Shown here: piece by piece, positions 38,597 through 52,400 of the stretch | Layout of the letters: the number at the start of each line of letters is the position of its first letter | How positions within the stretch are numbered: position 1 is the first letter of the stretch | NCBI GenBank assembly: GCA_964019425.1 | Contig: OZ025798.1 | Coordinates: 1,302,001 to 1,366,000 of the forward strand | Origin: Flectonema sp. DT1601 | Taxonomy: Eukaryota > Euglenozoa > Diplonemea > Diplonemida > Diplonemidae | Direction: 5' to 3' | Length of the DNA stretch: 64,000 nucleotides | Made by a program: the position numbers and the translations under genes | The notes under the pieces: model-generated | The model's input: only the letters and a program-made list of their open reading frames with translations | The model's database searches: none | Told to the model about the DNA's origin: nothing

Positions 38597-41500
38597 CAAT
38601 GATCCGAGTTGAGCGCCCACTCAGTTGGTCATCGGAGTGTAGTTATCAGCGGATTTCCTGGTTTCTCGCACAGAGAGCTAGGTTTCCCAACATAGCAACG
38701 CTCGTGGCAAAACTTGTCGTGGGAGGCTACTCGGGATTGGAGGTTGGCAGGTAAATGGGGGGAAGTGAATGAAGAGAGGAGGAGACGCACGAGAGAGAAT
38801 GGCAATATGTATGCGAGTGAGCCAGCTGCTGCTGCTGTGATTTGATTGGTATTTTTGCTAAGCAGTGTTTTCTTGCTCTGTGAACTGTTTTTGATGTTCA
38901 GGACGTGTTCATATTACTGAGGAAGGAGCCACCATCTGAGATCATGATCATGATGATGATGATAGTAGTGGTGGTGGTGTGCGGTTAAATCTCTAATTTT
39001 GGTAAATGAAATTCAATCTTTTGCAGCAATATACTTATCGTCTCTCTCTCTCTGACATTTTCGATTTAGAAAAAGTAAAATCCTGTGATCAGTACTGCTT
39101 TCATTCGTCACCCATGTGGGTTGTTGTTGTTGTCTTGTCATTTTTCTTCTTTTTTTTCGTGCCTGCCGTCGTTGTCGTTGTGGTTGTGGTTGTCGTTGTC
39201 GTTGTGATGACGGCCTCACGGCAGTTACAAGTCTTCAGGAGTGGGGGGTTGTGTGTTTCCTTCTTCACGCAGGAGTCACGCCCCCCTGGTGAGAAATAAT
39301 AATAATAAAACTAACAATGATAATGATAATATTGTACTTTTGTATAGGTACTGTATTGTAATAACGCGCGATTGTTTTGCAATGTAATCAGTTCACTTTC
39401 ACATTTCAATTGAATTCCCCAAATGACCTTCCCGGCGCAACATTTCTTTATTTTCTTTTTTTTAAATAATTTTTATAAACACTTTCTTTTCGTTGATTTC
39501 GTACCTTTCTTTTAAAGCCTAGCGAATGGCATTCCTTCCGTGTGGTGATTCCCCTGAACGCACAAACAAATACGCCTTGCGTGTCGGGGTCGGGGGGGAA
39601 AGGTTTTGCCGCTGACTTTTGGCTATTAATTTGTTGTTTGTTCTGTTCGTTTGTTTGCAATCATTCTTTCTTCTTTTTATTATCAGAAAGGACATGTCAC
39701 AAGTGATGTGGTGGAGAGGGGAGAGTAAGTTAAGTGGAAAATGGTACCACTTGCCGTGTGATGGAAGGAGGGATCGTTGAGAGGGCTTTGCGGTGATGGT
39801 GACATGAGAGGGTGTTTGCAATTTTGTAACTTTTGTATATATTTTCATTTTTTTTTAACAGGAGCTGAACTTATGATGAGGTGAGCAGAAGCTTCACTGA
39901 ACCTCCTCTCGGTGTGTGTGTATGCATGTATGTGTTGTGTATTGTTTGTTGAAACTCTGACGAGTTCTCATTACTCTTTGTGTGTGTGTGTGTGTTGTGT
40001 GTTCATATGTGTAGTTTGAGTGCTCGTGTGTCTGTGTCAGATGTTTCTGTGAAACTATTTCTTTTGCCTTCCTTGAATTTACTGAACTTGTTCTTCGTGT
40101 TGTGATTTGTGGTGAAGTTGTGTTGTGTTTGTGTTGGAATTAAGTGTCGTGTTGTTTAACTCTGATGAGTTCTTATTGTGGTTTGAGTGCTGGTGATTTT
40201 TGCACGTGTTTCGTTTTTGAGTGCCCATTGGTTTGTGTGTGTCGCGTGTCCCGGGGGGGTGGGCATGTTTGATCTGTGTGGAACTATTTCTTATAGATTG
40301 TTAACCATAAATCTGCTTTTTAAGATTTTACACCTTTCCTTGATTGAACTGAACTTGCTTCGTGTTGTGATTTGTGGTGAAGTTCGATAAGTGACGTGGG
40401 AGTGGAATGCTTTATGTGGTATGTTTTGTTATATCAATATTTCCCGCCTTCAGCCGCGCACAAGTCGATAAGTGACGTGGGAATGGAATGATTTATTTGA
40501 TATGTTTTATGGTTCTTATTGATTTGTGGCTACCAATTCTGATAGGTTACCTTCTTTTGTGAGCTTCTTATAATATACCGCGGTGTGCCTTCTCCATGAT
40601 CCCCAAATGGGCCCTCATTATTCCTCAGGATTCTCAGTTGGAAATGTACTCTCTTTTGGTGGTAAAAGCAAAGTTCAGATCTCTTGATATTTTATTGCTG
40701 GATTGGCATGATGTTACTTCCTTTCCTTCTATCAGGCTTAAGACAAAACAAAGCACAAAAAAATGTTTGCCATCATCGGATTTGTGGGAGTATTCTGGTG
40801 GACGGTGTTCTGCTTTGGATGCGGTCTGCCTGACTTGCCTCCAGTTGGATTGATGCTGGGAATGTTCGAAGAGCCCGCCGAAGTTGTTGCGACAACGACG
40901 ACGACGACGAACACCACCACCACCACCACTATTATCGACAAGTGGTGTTGTATTATCGACAACAACACCTCCACTGACGCCAACTCCAGCTCCAGCGACA
41001 ACGCCAACGCCAACGCCAACGCCAAAGCCAACGCCAACGTCAACGGCAACACCAACGTCAACGAGTCTGCGTGTCATGCTGACGTGCCGCACTCTGTTGG
41101 TAAAAGTATTCCGCACCGTGTGGGTGACACGATGAGGAGGGCGTTTGGTTCCGCGAGCAGAGTGGCCGTCGAAGAGCTGATGAGGAGCAGCCAATGCTCC
41201 GATCACAGTGCCACCGATAGACTCGTGAAGTGCTTCGGGATCCGGTTCGCGATAACCCGGGTGAAGCTTCTCGATGTGGTGCGCACTTGTGAAGCGGAAC
41301 TCTCCGACATCACGCACGGTGTCTGGGGTGCGCTTGAGCTCGAGTGTGTCAGGTTTGCTGACCTCGTAATGGCTTGGGTGAATGAAGCAGCCAGTTCAGC
41401 GGCTGACTTCATGTTCTCTGTACTTTCTCTGTTTGATCGGTTTCTCTTGTTTTCGAGAAGCGTTCGCTCCGAACTGGAGGCATGTTTCCTTTCTTTTTTT

Positions 41501-42302
41501 GCTGGACCCATTGGTGCTTATCGCTCGGTCGAGGCAGATCTGAAGTCTGCGTCCGAGGTGATTCGCGGGGGGTTCGGGAAAGTGGTTGCATGTACGGAGA
41601 TTGCTGACCAGAGTGTTAAGCTGTTTTGCATCAATCACCGGATTGATCAGAGCAAGAAACACTTGGAACGCATCTTCAGGGGATGGAAAGTCGAGGCGGC
41701 AGCCGTAGTCAATAAAGTTGACATTAAGTATTTGTTTGAAGCTGTCGCCGCGCTTTCCGATGCCTGTTCTTTTCTTCTTTGGATTGTTTTGTTGTTGGTA
41801 TTGCTCTCCTTTGAAATTGTCAATTTCTTGGGTTTGTTTGCCGGCATGAGTAGCGGAGAAAAAAGGAAGTTTCGGCTTGCGCAGCAGCTGTTTGCGGCTT
41901 GTGTTTTTCATGTTTGTTGTCGTTAAATGAATTCTGTTGTTGTTTGAAAAAAACAGCAGCCCAACAAAAAAAAAAGCAAAAGCAAAACCAAAACCAAAAC
42001 TAAAAAAAAAAAAAAAATAATAATAATAATAAGCGACCTTTGTACCAACTTCCCTTTAACCCAATTAATATGTGCGTATAATTATTCAAAAAAAAAAAAA
42101 GAAACAAAAACGATCGACTCCAACAAAAAAAAAAAAAAAAAAAATTCAAAACAAAAAGAATGTACCGCACACTTTTCTTTTTTTTTTTTTTTTTTTTTCC
42201 TCCTTTCATTTTTTTCATCTATCCTCCTCCTTGTTTTCCTTCCTGTTATGAAGAAAAATACCGTATTAAACTTTGAAGACAATTAACTAACTCTGCCATG
42301 AG

Positions 42303-42337
<35 letters not shown>

Positions 42338-44040
42338 CCATGTTTTTTTTTCGTTTGAAGTTCAAAGAAAAATGGTTCTGTCTTTTTTTTTTTTAGTTGT
42401 TTTCTAGTTTTTAGATGCCGCTTCTTCATTTCTGACAGCTGCAATTGCATTGCTGCTTTTGTGAATTAAGGTAGGTGAGATGGATTTCCTTTACACGAAC
42501 TTCTCTTTTCTTTTTTTTTTTCCCCCGACAAGTAGTAGTAGAAAGTACGGGCCATTCACATCTGGGTTAGTAAGTTGTTGTCGTTGTCGTTGTTGTTGTT
42601 GTTGTCTTGTCGTCGAGCGAGAGAGTACAACTACTCTCTCGGCCGATAGACATTTTCATTTTCATTTTTCTCATAACCAACAACAAGAAATTTTCTTTAA
42701 CAACACGGGGGCGAGATGTGAATGGTCTTTTGGAGAATTGTGTCGGATTTTATTTTATTTTATTTTATTTTATTTTTTTTTTTTTTTGCTGGCACACGAA
42801 AACTAATAAACGCACTGAAAGAAGGAAAACCGGAACCCGGAAGTTGCAACTCCGATGCTCTGGCTCTTCACTTCGACGAACAACAAAAGGCTGAAAAGAG
42901 AGAATATTATTATTTTCTTGATTTGCTTTGAGATTGTGGAGTTTTTGTGTCCAATTTTTCATTTCTTCTTTTCAATTTAACAAAAAATAAAAATAAAAAA
43001 ACCTTAAAAAATTTAAAAAACAAAAAAGATCCCATCCCTCGGTACCAGTCGCGGAAAAAACGTTTATTTTCTCTTGGCAGTGCAAGTCTGGAGAGACGAC
43101 CTGCAAAGGCTCTCTCTCTCTGGCATTCACCCATGAGGAGATTGTATACCTTTCTTTACTTTGTTTTGTATACCTTTCTTAACTTTGCTTTATATACCTT
43201 TCTTTATTTGTTTTGTATACCTTTCTTTATTTGTTTTGTATACCATTCTTTATTTGTTTTGTATACCTTTCTTTATTTGTTTTATATACCTTTCTTTATT
43301 TGTTTTATATACCTTTCTTTATTTGTTTTGTATACCTTTCTTAACTTTGTTTTATATACCTTTCTTTATTTGCTTTGTATACCTTTCTTTATTTGTTTTG
43401 TATACCTTTCTTAACTTTGTTTTATATACCTTTCTTTATTTGCTTTGTGTACCATTCTTTACTTTGTTTTGGATACCTTTCTTTATTTGTTTCCGCGGGA
43501 GGGAAGGCACACGCTGCCGATCCCCCCGCTCCAATGTTGTTCTCGTTGATGTTGTGGATGTGATGGTCCAGTCTGCTGTCTTCCTTTTTTTTTTTCCCCT
43601 TCTCTTTTCTCTCACTCTCTCGCGGTGGCAAGTGCTCTGGTCTTTTGAGAGGCTGGGAAAAAGGAAAACCAGTTTTGCTGATTTTCACCCTTTTTTTTGT
43701 TTTTACTGCGAGAGAGACGGAACGAGAGATACAGAGAGAGAGAGAGAGAGAGAGACAATGCAAAGAAAACAAAACTGACCTTTTACGTATTGAGAGAGAG
43801 AGAGAGAGAGAGAGGAAAAAAAGAAAAACAATTTCACCCTGGTTTTGTTTGTGCTGCTCCTCGATCATAGGGATACTCTTGCGGCAGTTGCCGAGTATCC
43901 CGTAAAAACTACCACAACAAAAACAACAACAACATTTACCAACTCGATTCTCACTTCCTGTTCCTTGGTGAGTTTTAGCAAAAGCTGACCAACTCGACTC
44001 ACGCAGCAGCTGCAGTTCCTCGCCGAGACGGAACCAGCCT
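38597..44040 (+). repeat. Array unit 2
   Basis: 5444 bp. GA tract near 42305 has 15 repeats, minisatellite 15 copies. The AAAACC run after the ORF is two hexamers shorter than in unit 1. Confidence 0.93.
40763..41926 (+). CDS. Array protein, copy 2
   Basis: Translation identical to copy 1 (387 residues), 5455 bp downstream. Same A-rich start context and pyrimidine-AG site (AG at 40734-40735). The stop is followed by the same poly-A/AAAACC run, with fewer hexamers. Confidence 0.62.
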   Translation: MFAIIGFVGVFWWTVFCFGCGLPDLPPVGLMLGMFEEPAEVVATTTTTTNTTTTTTIIDKWCCIIDNNTSTDANSSSSDNANANANAKANANVNGNTNVNESACHADVPHSVGKSIPHRVGDTMRRAFGSASRVAVEELMRSSQCSDHSATDRLVKCFGIRFAITRVKLLDVVRTCEAELSDITHGVWGALELECVRFADLVMAWVNEAASSAADFMFSVLSLFDRFLLFSRSVRSELEACFLSFFAGPIGAYRSVEADLKSASEVIRGGFGKVVACTEIADQSVKLFCINHRIDQSKKHLERIFRGWKVEAAAVVNKVDIKYLFEAVAALSDACSFLLWIVLLLVLLSFEIVNFLGLFAGMSSGEKRKFRLAQQLFAACVFHVCCR

Positions 44041-47000
44041 CAATGATCCGAGTTGAGCGCCCACTCAGTTGGTCATCGGAGTGTAGTTATCAGCGGATTT
44101 CCTGGTTTCTCGCACAGAGAGCTAGGTTTCCCAACATAGCAACGCTCGTGGCAAAACTTGTCGTGGGAGGCTACTCGGGATTGGAGGTTGGCAGGTAAAT
44201 GGGGGGAAGTGAATGAAGAGAGGAGGAGACGCACGAGAGAGAATGGCAATATGTATGCGAGTGAGCCAGCTGCTGCTGCTGTGATTTGATTGGTATTTTT
44301 GCTAAGCAGTGTTTTCTTGCTCTGTGAACTGTTTTTGATGTTCAGGACGTGTTCATATTACTGAGGAAGGAGCCACCATCTGAGATCATGATCATGATGA
44401 TGATGATAGTAGTGGTGGTGGTGTGCGGTTAAATCTCTAATTTTGGTAAATGAAATTCAATCTTTTGCAGCAATATACTTATCGTCTCTCTCTCTCTGAC
44501 ATTTTCGATTTAGAAAAAGTAAAATCCTGTGATCAGTACTGCTTTCATTCGTCACCCATGTGGGTTGTTGTTGTTGTCTTGTCATTTTTCTTCTTTTTTT
44601 TCGTGCCTGCCGTCGTTGTCGTTGTGGTTGTGGTTGTCGTTGTCGTTGTGATGACGGCCTCACGGCAGTTACAAGTCTTCAGGAGTGGGGGGTTGTGTGT
44701 TTCCTTCTTCACGCAGGAGTCACGCCCCCCTGGTGAGAAATAATAATAATAAAACTAACAATGATAATGATAATATTGTACTTTTGTATAGGTACTGTAT
44801 TGTAATAACGCGCGATTGTTTTGCAATGTAATCAGTTCACTTTCACATTTCAATTGAATTCCCCAAATGACCTTCCCGGCGCAACATTTCTTTATTTTCT
44901 TTTTTTTAAATAATTTTTATAAACACTTTCTTTTCGTTGATTTCGTACCTTTCTTTTAAAGCCTAGCGAATGGCATTCCTTCCGTGTGGTGATTCCCCTG
45001 AACGCACAAACAAATACGCCTTGCGTGTCGGGGTCGGGGGGGAAAGGTTTTGCCGCTGACTTTTGGCTATTAATTTGTTGTTTGTTCTGTTCGTTTGTTT
45101 GCAATCATTCTTTCTTCTTTTTATTATCAGAAAGGACATGTCACAAGTGATGTGGTGGAGAGGGGAGAGTAAGTTAAGTGGAAAATGGTACCACTTGCCG
45201 TGTGATGGAAGGAGGGATCGTTGAGAGGGCTTTGCGGTGATGGTGACATGAGAGGGTGTTTGCAATTTTGTAACTTTTGTATATATTTTCATTTTTTTTT
45301 AACAGGAGCTGAACTTATGATGAGGTGAGCAGAAGCTTCACTGAACCTCCTCTCGGTGTGTGTGTATGCATGTATGTGTTGTGTATTGTTTGTTGAAACT
45401 CTGACGAGTTCTCATTACTCTTTGTGTGTGTGTGTGTGTTGTGTGTTCATATGTGTAGTTTGAGTGCTCGTGTGTCTGTGTCAGATGTTTCTGTGAAACT
45501 ATTTCTTTTGCCTTCCTTGAATTTACTGAACTTGTTCTTCGTGTTGTGATTTGTGGTGAAGTTGTGTTGTGTTTGTGTTGGAATTAAGTGTCGTGTTGTT
45601 TAACTCTGATGAGTTCTTATTGTGGTTTGAGTGCTGGTGATTTTTGCACGTGTTTCGTTTTTGAGTGCCCATTGGTTTGTGTGTGTCGCGTGTCCCGGGG
45701 GGGTGGGCATGTTTGATCTGTGTGGAACTATTTCTTATAGATTGTTAACCATAAATCTGCTTTTTAAGATTTTACACCTTTCCTTGATTGAACTGAACTT
45801 GCTTCGTGTTGTGATTTGTGGTGAAGTTCGATAAGTGACGTGGGAGTGGAATGCTTTATGTGGTATGTTTTGTTATATCAATATTTCCCGCCTTCAGCCG
45901 CGCACAAGTCGATAAGTGACGTGGGAATGGAATGATTTATTTGATATGTTTTATGGTTCTTATTGATTTGTGGCTACCAATTCTGATAGGTTACCTTCTT
46001 TTGTGAGCTTCTTATAATATACCGCGGTGTGCCTTCTCCATGATCCCCAAATGGGCCCTCATTATTCCTCAGGATTCTCAGTTGGAAATGTACTCTCTTT
46101 TGGTGGTAAAAGCAAAGTTCAGATCTCTTGATATTTTATTGCTGGATTGGCATGATGTTACTTCCTTTCCTTCTATCAGGCTTAAGACAAAACAAAGCAC
46201 AAAAAAATGTTTGCCATCATCGGATTTGTGGGAGTATTCTGGTGGACGGTGTTCTGCTTTGGATGCGGTCTGCCTGACTTGCCTCCAGTTGGATTGATGC
46301 TGGGAATGTTCGAAGAGCCCGCCGAAGTTGTTGCGACAACGACGACGACGACGAACACCACCACCACCACCACTATTATCGACAAGTGGTGTTGTATTAT
46401 CGACAACAACACCTCCACTGACGCCAACTCCAGCTCCAGCGACAACGCCAACGCCAACGCCAACGCCAAAGCCAACGCCAACGTCAACGGCAACACCAAC
46501 GTCAACGAGTCTGCGTGTCATGCTGACGTGCCGCACTCTGTTGGTAAAAGTATTCCGCACCGTGTGGGTGACACGATGAGGAGGGCGTTTGGTTCCGCGA
46601 GCAGAGTGGCCGTCGAAGAGCTGATGAGGAGCAGCCAATGCTCCGATCACAGTGCCACCGATAGACTCGTGAAGTGCTTCGGGATCCGGTTCGCGATAAC
46701 CCGGGTGAAGCTTCTCGATGTGGTGCGCACTTGTGAAGCGGAACTCTCCGACATCACGCACGGTGTCTGGGGTGCGCTTGAGCTCGAGTGTGTCAGGTTT
46801 GCTGACCTCGTAATGGCTTGGGTGAATGAAGCAGCCAGTTCAGCGGCTGACTTCATGTTCTCTGTACTTTCTCTGTTTGATCGGTTTCTCTTGTTTTCGA
46901 GAAGCGTTCGCTCCGAACTGGAGGCATGTTTCCTTTCTTTTTTTGCTGGACCCATTGGTGCTTATCGCTCGGTCGAGGCAGATCTGAAGTCTGCGTCCGA

Positions 47001-49168
47001 GGTGATTCGCGGGGGGTTCGGGAAAGTGGTTGCATGTACGGAGATTGCTGACCAGAGTGTTAAGCTGTTTTGCATCAATCACCGGATTGATCAGAGCAAG
47101 AAACACTTGGAACGCATCTTCAGGGGATGGAAAGTCGAGGCGGCAGCCGTAGTCAATAAAGTTGACATTAAGTATTTGTTTGAAGCTGTCGCCGCGCTTT
47201 CCGATGCCTGTTCTTTTCTTCTTTGGATTGTTTTGTTGTTGGTATTGCTCTCCTTTGAAATTGTCAATTTCTTGGGTTTGTTTGCCGGCATGAGTAGCGG
47301 AGAAAAAAGGAAGTTTCGGCTTGCGCAGCAGCTGTTTGCGGCTTGTGTTTTTCATGTTTGTTGTCGTTAAATGAATTCTGTTGTTGTTTGAAAAAAACAG
47401 CAGCCCAACAAAAAAAAAAGCAAAAGCAAAACCAAAACCAAAACTAAAAAAAAAAAAAAAATAATAATAATAATAAGCGACCTTTGTACCAACTTCCCTT
47501 TAACCCAATTAATATGTGCGTATAATTATTCAAAAAAAAAAAAAGAAACAAAAACGATCGACTCCAACAAAAAAAAAAAAAAAAAAAATTCAAAACAAAA
47601 AGAATGTACCGCACACTTTTCTTTTTTTTTTTTTTTTTTTTTCCTCCTTTCATTTTTTTCATCTATCCTCCTCCTTGTTTTCCTTCCTGTTATGAAGAAA
47701 AATACCGTATTAAACTTTGAAGACAATTAACTAACTCTGCCATGAGTGGAGAGAGAGAGAGAGAGAGAGAGAGACAGCCATGTTTTTTTTTCGTTTGAAG
47801 TTCAAAGAAAAATGGTTCTGTCTTTTTTTTTTTTAGTTGTTTTCTAGTTTTTAGATGCCGCTTCTTCATTTCTGACAGCTGCAATTGCATTGCTGCTTTT
47901 GTGAATTAAGGTAGGTGAGATGGATTTCCTTTACACGAACTTCTCTTTTCTTTTTTTTTTTCCCCCGACAAGTAGTAGTAGAAAGTACGGGCCATTCACA
48001 TCTGGGTTAGTAAGTTGTTGTCGTTGTCGTTGTTGTTGTTGTTGTCTTGTCGTCGAGCGAGAGAGTACAACTACTCTCTCGGCCGATAGACATTTTCATT
48101 TTCATTTTTCTCATAACCAACAACAAGAAATTTTCTTTAACAACACGGGGGCGAGATGTGAATGGTCTTTTGGAGAATTGTGTCGGATTTTATTTTATTT
48201 TATTTTATTTTTTTTTTTTTTTTTTTTGCTGGCACACGAAAACTAATAAACGCACTGAAAGAAGGAAAACCGGAACCCGGAAGTTGCAACTCCGATGCTC
48301 TGGCTCTTCACTTCGACGAACAACAAAAGGCTGAAAAGAGAGAATATTATTATTTTCTTGATTTGCTTTGAGATTGTGGAGTTTTTGTGTCCAATTTTTC
48401 ATTTCTTCTTTTCAATTTAACAAAAAATAAAAATAAAAAAACCTTAAAAAATTTAAAAAACAAAAAAGATCCCATCCCTCGGTACCAGTCGCGGAAAAAA
48501 CGTTTATTTTCTCTTGGCAGTGCAAGTCTGGAGAGACGACCTGCAAAGGCTCTCTCTCTCTGGCATTCACCCATGAGGAGATTGTATACCTTTCTTTACT
48601 TTGTTTTGTATACCTTTCTTAACTTTGCTTTATATACCTTTCTTTATTTGTTTTGTATACCTTTCTTTATTTGTTTTGTATACCATTCTTTATTTGTTTT
48701 GTATACCTTTCTTTATTTGTTTTATATACCTTTCTTTATTTGTTTTATATACCTTTCTTTATTTGTTTTGTATACCTTTCTTAACTTTGTTTTATATACC
48801 TTTCTTTATTTGCTTTGTATACCTTTCTTTATTTGTTTTGTATACCTTTCTTAACTTTGTTTTATATACCTTTCTTTATTTGCTTTGTGTACCATTCTTT
48901 ACTTTGTTTTGGATACCTTTCTTTATTTGTTTCCGCGGGAGGGAAGGCACACGCTGCCGATCCCCCCGCTCCAATGTTGTTCTCGTTGATGTTGTGGATG
49001 TGATGGTCCAGTCTGCTGTCTTCCTTTTTTTTTTTCCCCTTCTCTTTTCTCTCACTCTCTCGCGGTGGCAAGTGCTCTGGTCTTTTGAGAGGCTGGGAAA
49101 AAGGAAAACCAGTTTTGCTGATTTTCACCCTTTTTTTTGTTTTTACTGCGAGAGAGACGGAACGAGAG

Positions 49169-49199
<31 letters not shown>

Positions 49200-49480
49200 C
49201 AATGCAAAGAAAACAAAACTGACCTTTTACGTATTGAGAGAGAGAGAGAGAGAGGAAAAAAAGAAAAACAATTTCACCCTGGTTTTGTTTGTGCTGCTCC
49301 TCGATCATAGGGATACTCTTGCGGCAGTTGCCGAGTATCCCGTAAAAACTACCACAACAAAAACAACAACAACATTTACCAACTCGATTCTCACTTCCTG
49401 TTCCTTGGTGAGTTTTAGCAAAAGCTGACCAACTCGACTCACGCAGCAGCTGCAGTTCCTCGCCGAGACGGAACCAGCCT
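44041..49480 (+). repeat. Array unit 3
   Basis: 5440 bp. GA tract near 47749 has 13 repeats; one TTTTA of the run near 48190 is replaced by T, as also in unit 5. Of the two GA tracts around 49175-49253, the first is longer and the second shorter than in unit 2. Confidence 0.93.
46207..47370 (+). CDS. Array protein, copy 3
   Basis: Translation identical to copies 1 and 2. The Asn/Ala run encoded by GCCAAC repeats has the same length here, although such a repeat would be expected to be unstable. Confidence 0.62.
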   Translation: MFAIIGFVGVFWWTVFCFGCGLPDLPPVGLMLGMFEEPAEVVATTTTTTNTTTTTTIIDKWCCIIDNNTSTDANSSSSDNANANANAKANANVNGNTNVNESACHADVPHSVGKSIPHRVGDTMRRAFGSASRVAVEELMRSSQCSDHSATDRLVKCFGIRFAITRVKLLDVVRTCEAELSDITHGVWGALELECVRFADLVMAWVNEAASSAADFMFSVLSLFDRFLLFSRSVRSELEACFLSFFAGPIGAYRSVEADLKSASEVIRGGFGKVVACTEIADQSVKLFCINHRIDQSKKHLERIFRGWKVEAAAVVNKVDIKYLFEAVAALSDACSFLLWIVLLLVLLSFEIVNFLGLFAGMSSGEKRKFRLAQQLFAACVFHVCCR

Positions 49481-52400
49481 CAATGATCCGAGTTGAGCGC
49501 CCACTCAGTTGGTCATCGGAGTGTAGTTATCAGCGGATTTCCTGGTTTCTCGCACAGAGAGCTAGGTTTCCCAACATAGCAACGCTCGTGGCAAAACTTG
49601 TCGTGGGAGGCTACTCGGGATTGGAGGTTGGCAGGTAAATGGGGGGAAGTGAATGAAGAGAGGAGGAGACGCACGAGAGAGAATGGCAATATGTATGCGA
49701 GTGAGCCAGCTGCTGCTGCTGTGATTTGATTGGTATTTTTGCTAAGCAGTGTTTTCTTGCTCTGTGAACTGTTTTTGATGTTCAGGACGTGTTCATATTA
49801 CTGAGGAAGGAGCCACCATCTGAGATCATGATCATGATGATGATGATAGTAGTGGTGGTGGTGTGCGGTTAAATCTCTAATTTTGGTAAATGAAATTCAA
49901 TCTTTTGCAGCAATATACTTATCGTCTCTCTCTCTCTGACATTTTCGATTTAGAAAAAGTAAAATCCTGTGATCAGTACTGCTTTCATTCGTCACCCATG
50001 TGGGTTGTTGTTGTTGTCTTGTCATTTTTCTTCTTTTTTTTCGTGCCTGCCGTCGTTGTCGTTGTGGTTGTGGTTGTCGTTGTCGTTGTGATGACGGCCT
50101 CACGGCAGTTACAAGTCTTCAGGAGTGGGGGGTTGTGTGTTTCCTTCTTCACGCAGGAGTCACGCCCCCCTGGTGAGAAATAATAATAATAAAACTAACA
50201 ATGATAATGATAATATTGTACTTTTGTATAGGTACTGTATTGTAATAACGCGCGATTGTTTTGCAATGTAATCAGTTCACTTTCACATTTCAATTGAATT
50301 CCCCAAATGACCTTCCCGGCGCAACATTTCTTTATTTTCTTTTTTTTAAATAATTTTTATAAACACTTTCTTTTCGTTGATTTCGTACCTTTCTTTTAAA
50401 GCCTAGCGAATGGCATTCCTTCCGTGTGGTGATTCCCCTGAACGCACAAACAAATACGCCTTGCGTGTCGGGGTCGGGGGGGAAAGGTTTTGCCGCTGAC
50501 TTTTGGCTATTAATTTGTTGTTTGTTCTGTTCGTTTGTTTGCAATCATTCTTTCTTCTTTTTATTATCAGAAAGGACATGTCACAAGTGATGTGGTGGAG
50601 AGGGGAGAGTAAGTTAAGTGGAAAATGGTACCACTTGCCGTGTGATGGAAGGAGGGATCGTTGAGAGGGCTTTGCGGTGATGGTGACATGAGAGGGTGTT
50701 TGCAATTTTGTAACTTTTGTATATATTTTCATTTTTTTTTAACAGGAGCTGAACTTATGATGAGGTGAGCAGAAGCTTCACTGAACCTCCTCTCGGTGTG
50801 TGTGTATGCATGTATGTGTTGTGTATTGTTTGTTGAAACTCTGACGAGTTCTCATTACTCTTTGTGTGTGTGTGTGTGTTGTGTGTTCATATGTGTAGTT
50901 TGAGTGCTCGTGTGTCTGTGTCAGATGTTTCTGTGAAACTATTTCTTTTGCCTTCCTTGAATTTACTGAACTTGTTCTTCGTGTTGTGATTTGTGGTGAA
51001 GTTGTGTTGTGTTTGTGTTGGAATTAAGTGTCGTGTTGTTTAACTCTGATGAGTTCTTATTGTGGTTTGAGTGCTGGTGATTTTTGCACGTGTTTCGTTT
51101 TTGAGTGCCCATTGGTTTGTGTGTGTCGCGTGTCCCGGGGGGGTGGGCATGTTTGATCTGTGTGGAACTATTTCTTATAGATTGTTAACCATAAATCTGC
51201 TTTTTAAGATTTTACACCTTTCCTTGATTGAACTGAACTTGCTTCGTGTTGTGATTTGTGGTGAAGTTCGATAAGTGACGTGGGAGTGGAATGCTTTATG
51301 TGGTATGTTTTGTTATATCAATATTTCCCGCCTTCAGCCGCGCACAAGTCGATAAGTGACGTGGGAATGGAATGATTTATTTGATATGTTTTATGGTTCT
51401 TATTGATTTGTGGCTACCAATTCTGATAGGTTACCTTCTTTTGTGAGCTTCTTATAATATACCGCGGTGTGCCTTCTCCATGATCCCCAAATGGGCCCTC
51501 ATTATTCCTCAGGATTCTCAGTTGGAAATGTACTCTCTTTTGGTGGTAAAAGCAAAGTTCAGATCTCTTGATATTTTATTGCTGGATTGGCATGATGTTA
51601 CTTCCTTTCCTTCTATCAGGCTTAAGACAAAACAAAGCACAAAAAAATGTTTGCCATCATCGGATTTGTGGGAGTATTCTGGTGGACGGTGTTCTGCTTT
51701 GGATGCGGTCTGCCTGACTTGCCTCCAGTTGGATTGATGCTGGGAATGTTCGAAGAGCCCGCCGAAGTTGTTGCGACAACGACGACGACGACGAACACCA
51801 CCACCACCACCACTATTATCGACAAGTGGTGTTGTATTATCGACAACAACACCTCCACTGACGCCAACTCCAGCTCCAGCGACAACGCCAACGCCAACGC
51901 CAACGCCAAAGCCAACGCCAACGTCAACGGCAACACCAACGTCAACGAGTCTGCGTGTCATGCTGACGTGCCGCACTCTGTTGGTAAAAGTATTCCGCAC
52001 CGTGTGGGTGACACGATGAGGAGGGCGTTTGGTTCCGCGAGCAGAGTGGCCGTCGAAGAGCTGATGAGGAGCAGCCAATGCTCCGATCACAGTGCCACCG
52101 ATAGACTCGTGAAGTGCTTCGGGATCCGGTTCGCGATAACCCGGGTGAAGCTTCTCGATGTGGTGCGCACTTGTGAAGCGGAACTCTCCGACATCACGCA
52201 CGGTGTCTGGGGTGCGCTTGAGCTCGAGTGTGTCAGGTTTGCTGACCTCGTAATGGCTTGGGTGAATGAAGCAGCCAGTTCAGCGGCTGACTTCATGTTC
52301 TCTGTACTTTCTCTGTTTGATCGGTTTCTCTTGTTTTCGAGAAGCGTTCGCTCCGAACTGGAGGCATGTTTCCTTTCTTTTTTTGCTGGACCCATTGGTG

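Larger units (their letters stand above)
36472..40762. other. Non-coding part of the array unit (units 1-2 shown)
   Basis: About 4.3 kb of low-complexity DNA between successive ORFs, repeated in each unit. It contains poly-A with AAAACC hexamers and (TAA)n right after the ORF (36500-36585), long A and T homopolymers, GA tracts, GTT/GTC runs, the nested inverted repeat, the TATACC minisatellite, a 32-base hairpin, the edge motif at 38597 and GT-rich stretches near 39910-40030. I see no second gene: the many short frames are repeats read in several phases. Confidence 0.7.

Noticed and set aside
40140-40230. CTGATGAG and CTGACGAG words in the array unit suggesting hammerhead ribozymes
   Set aside because: No correctly placed GAAA core or NUH cleavage site on the same strand; the words are part of short AACTC/GAGTT palindromes.
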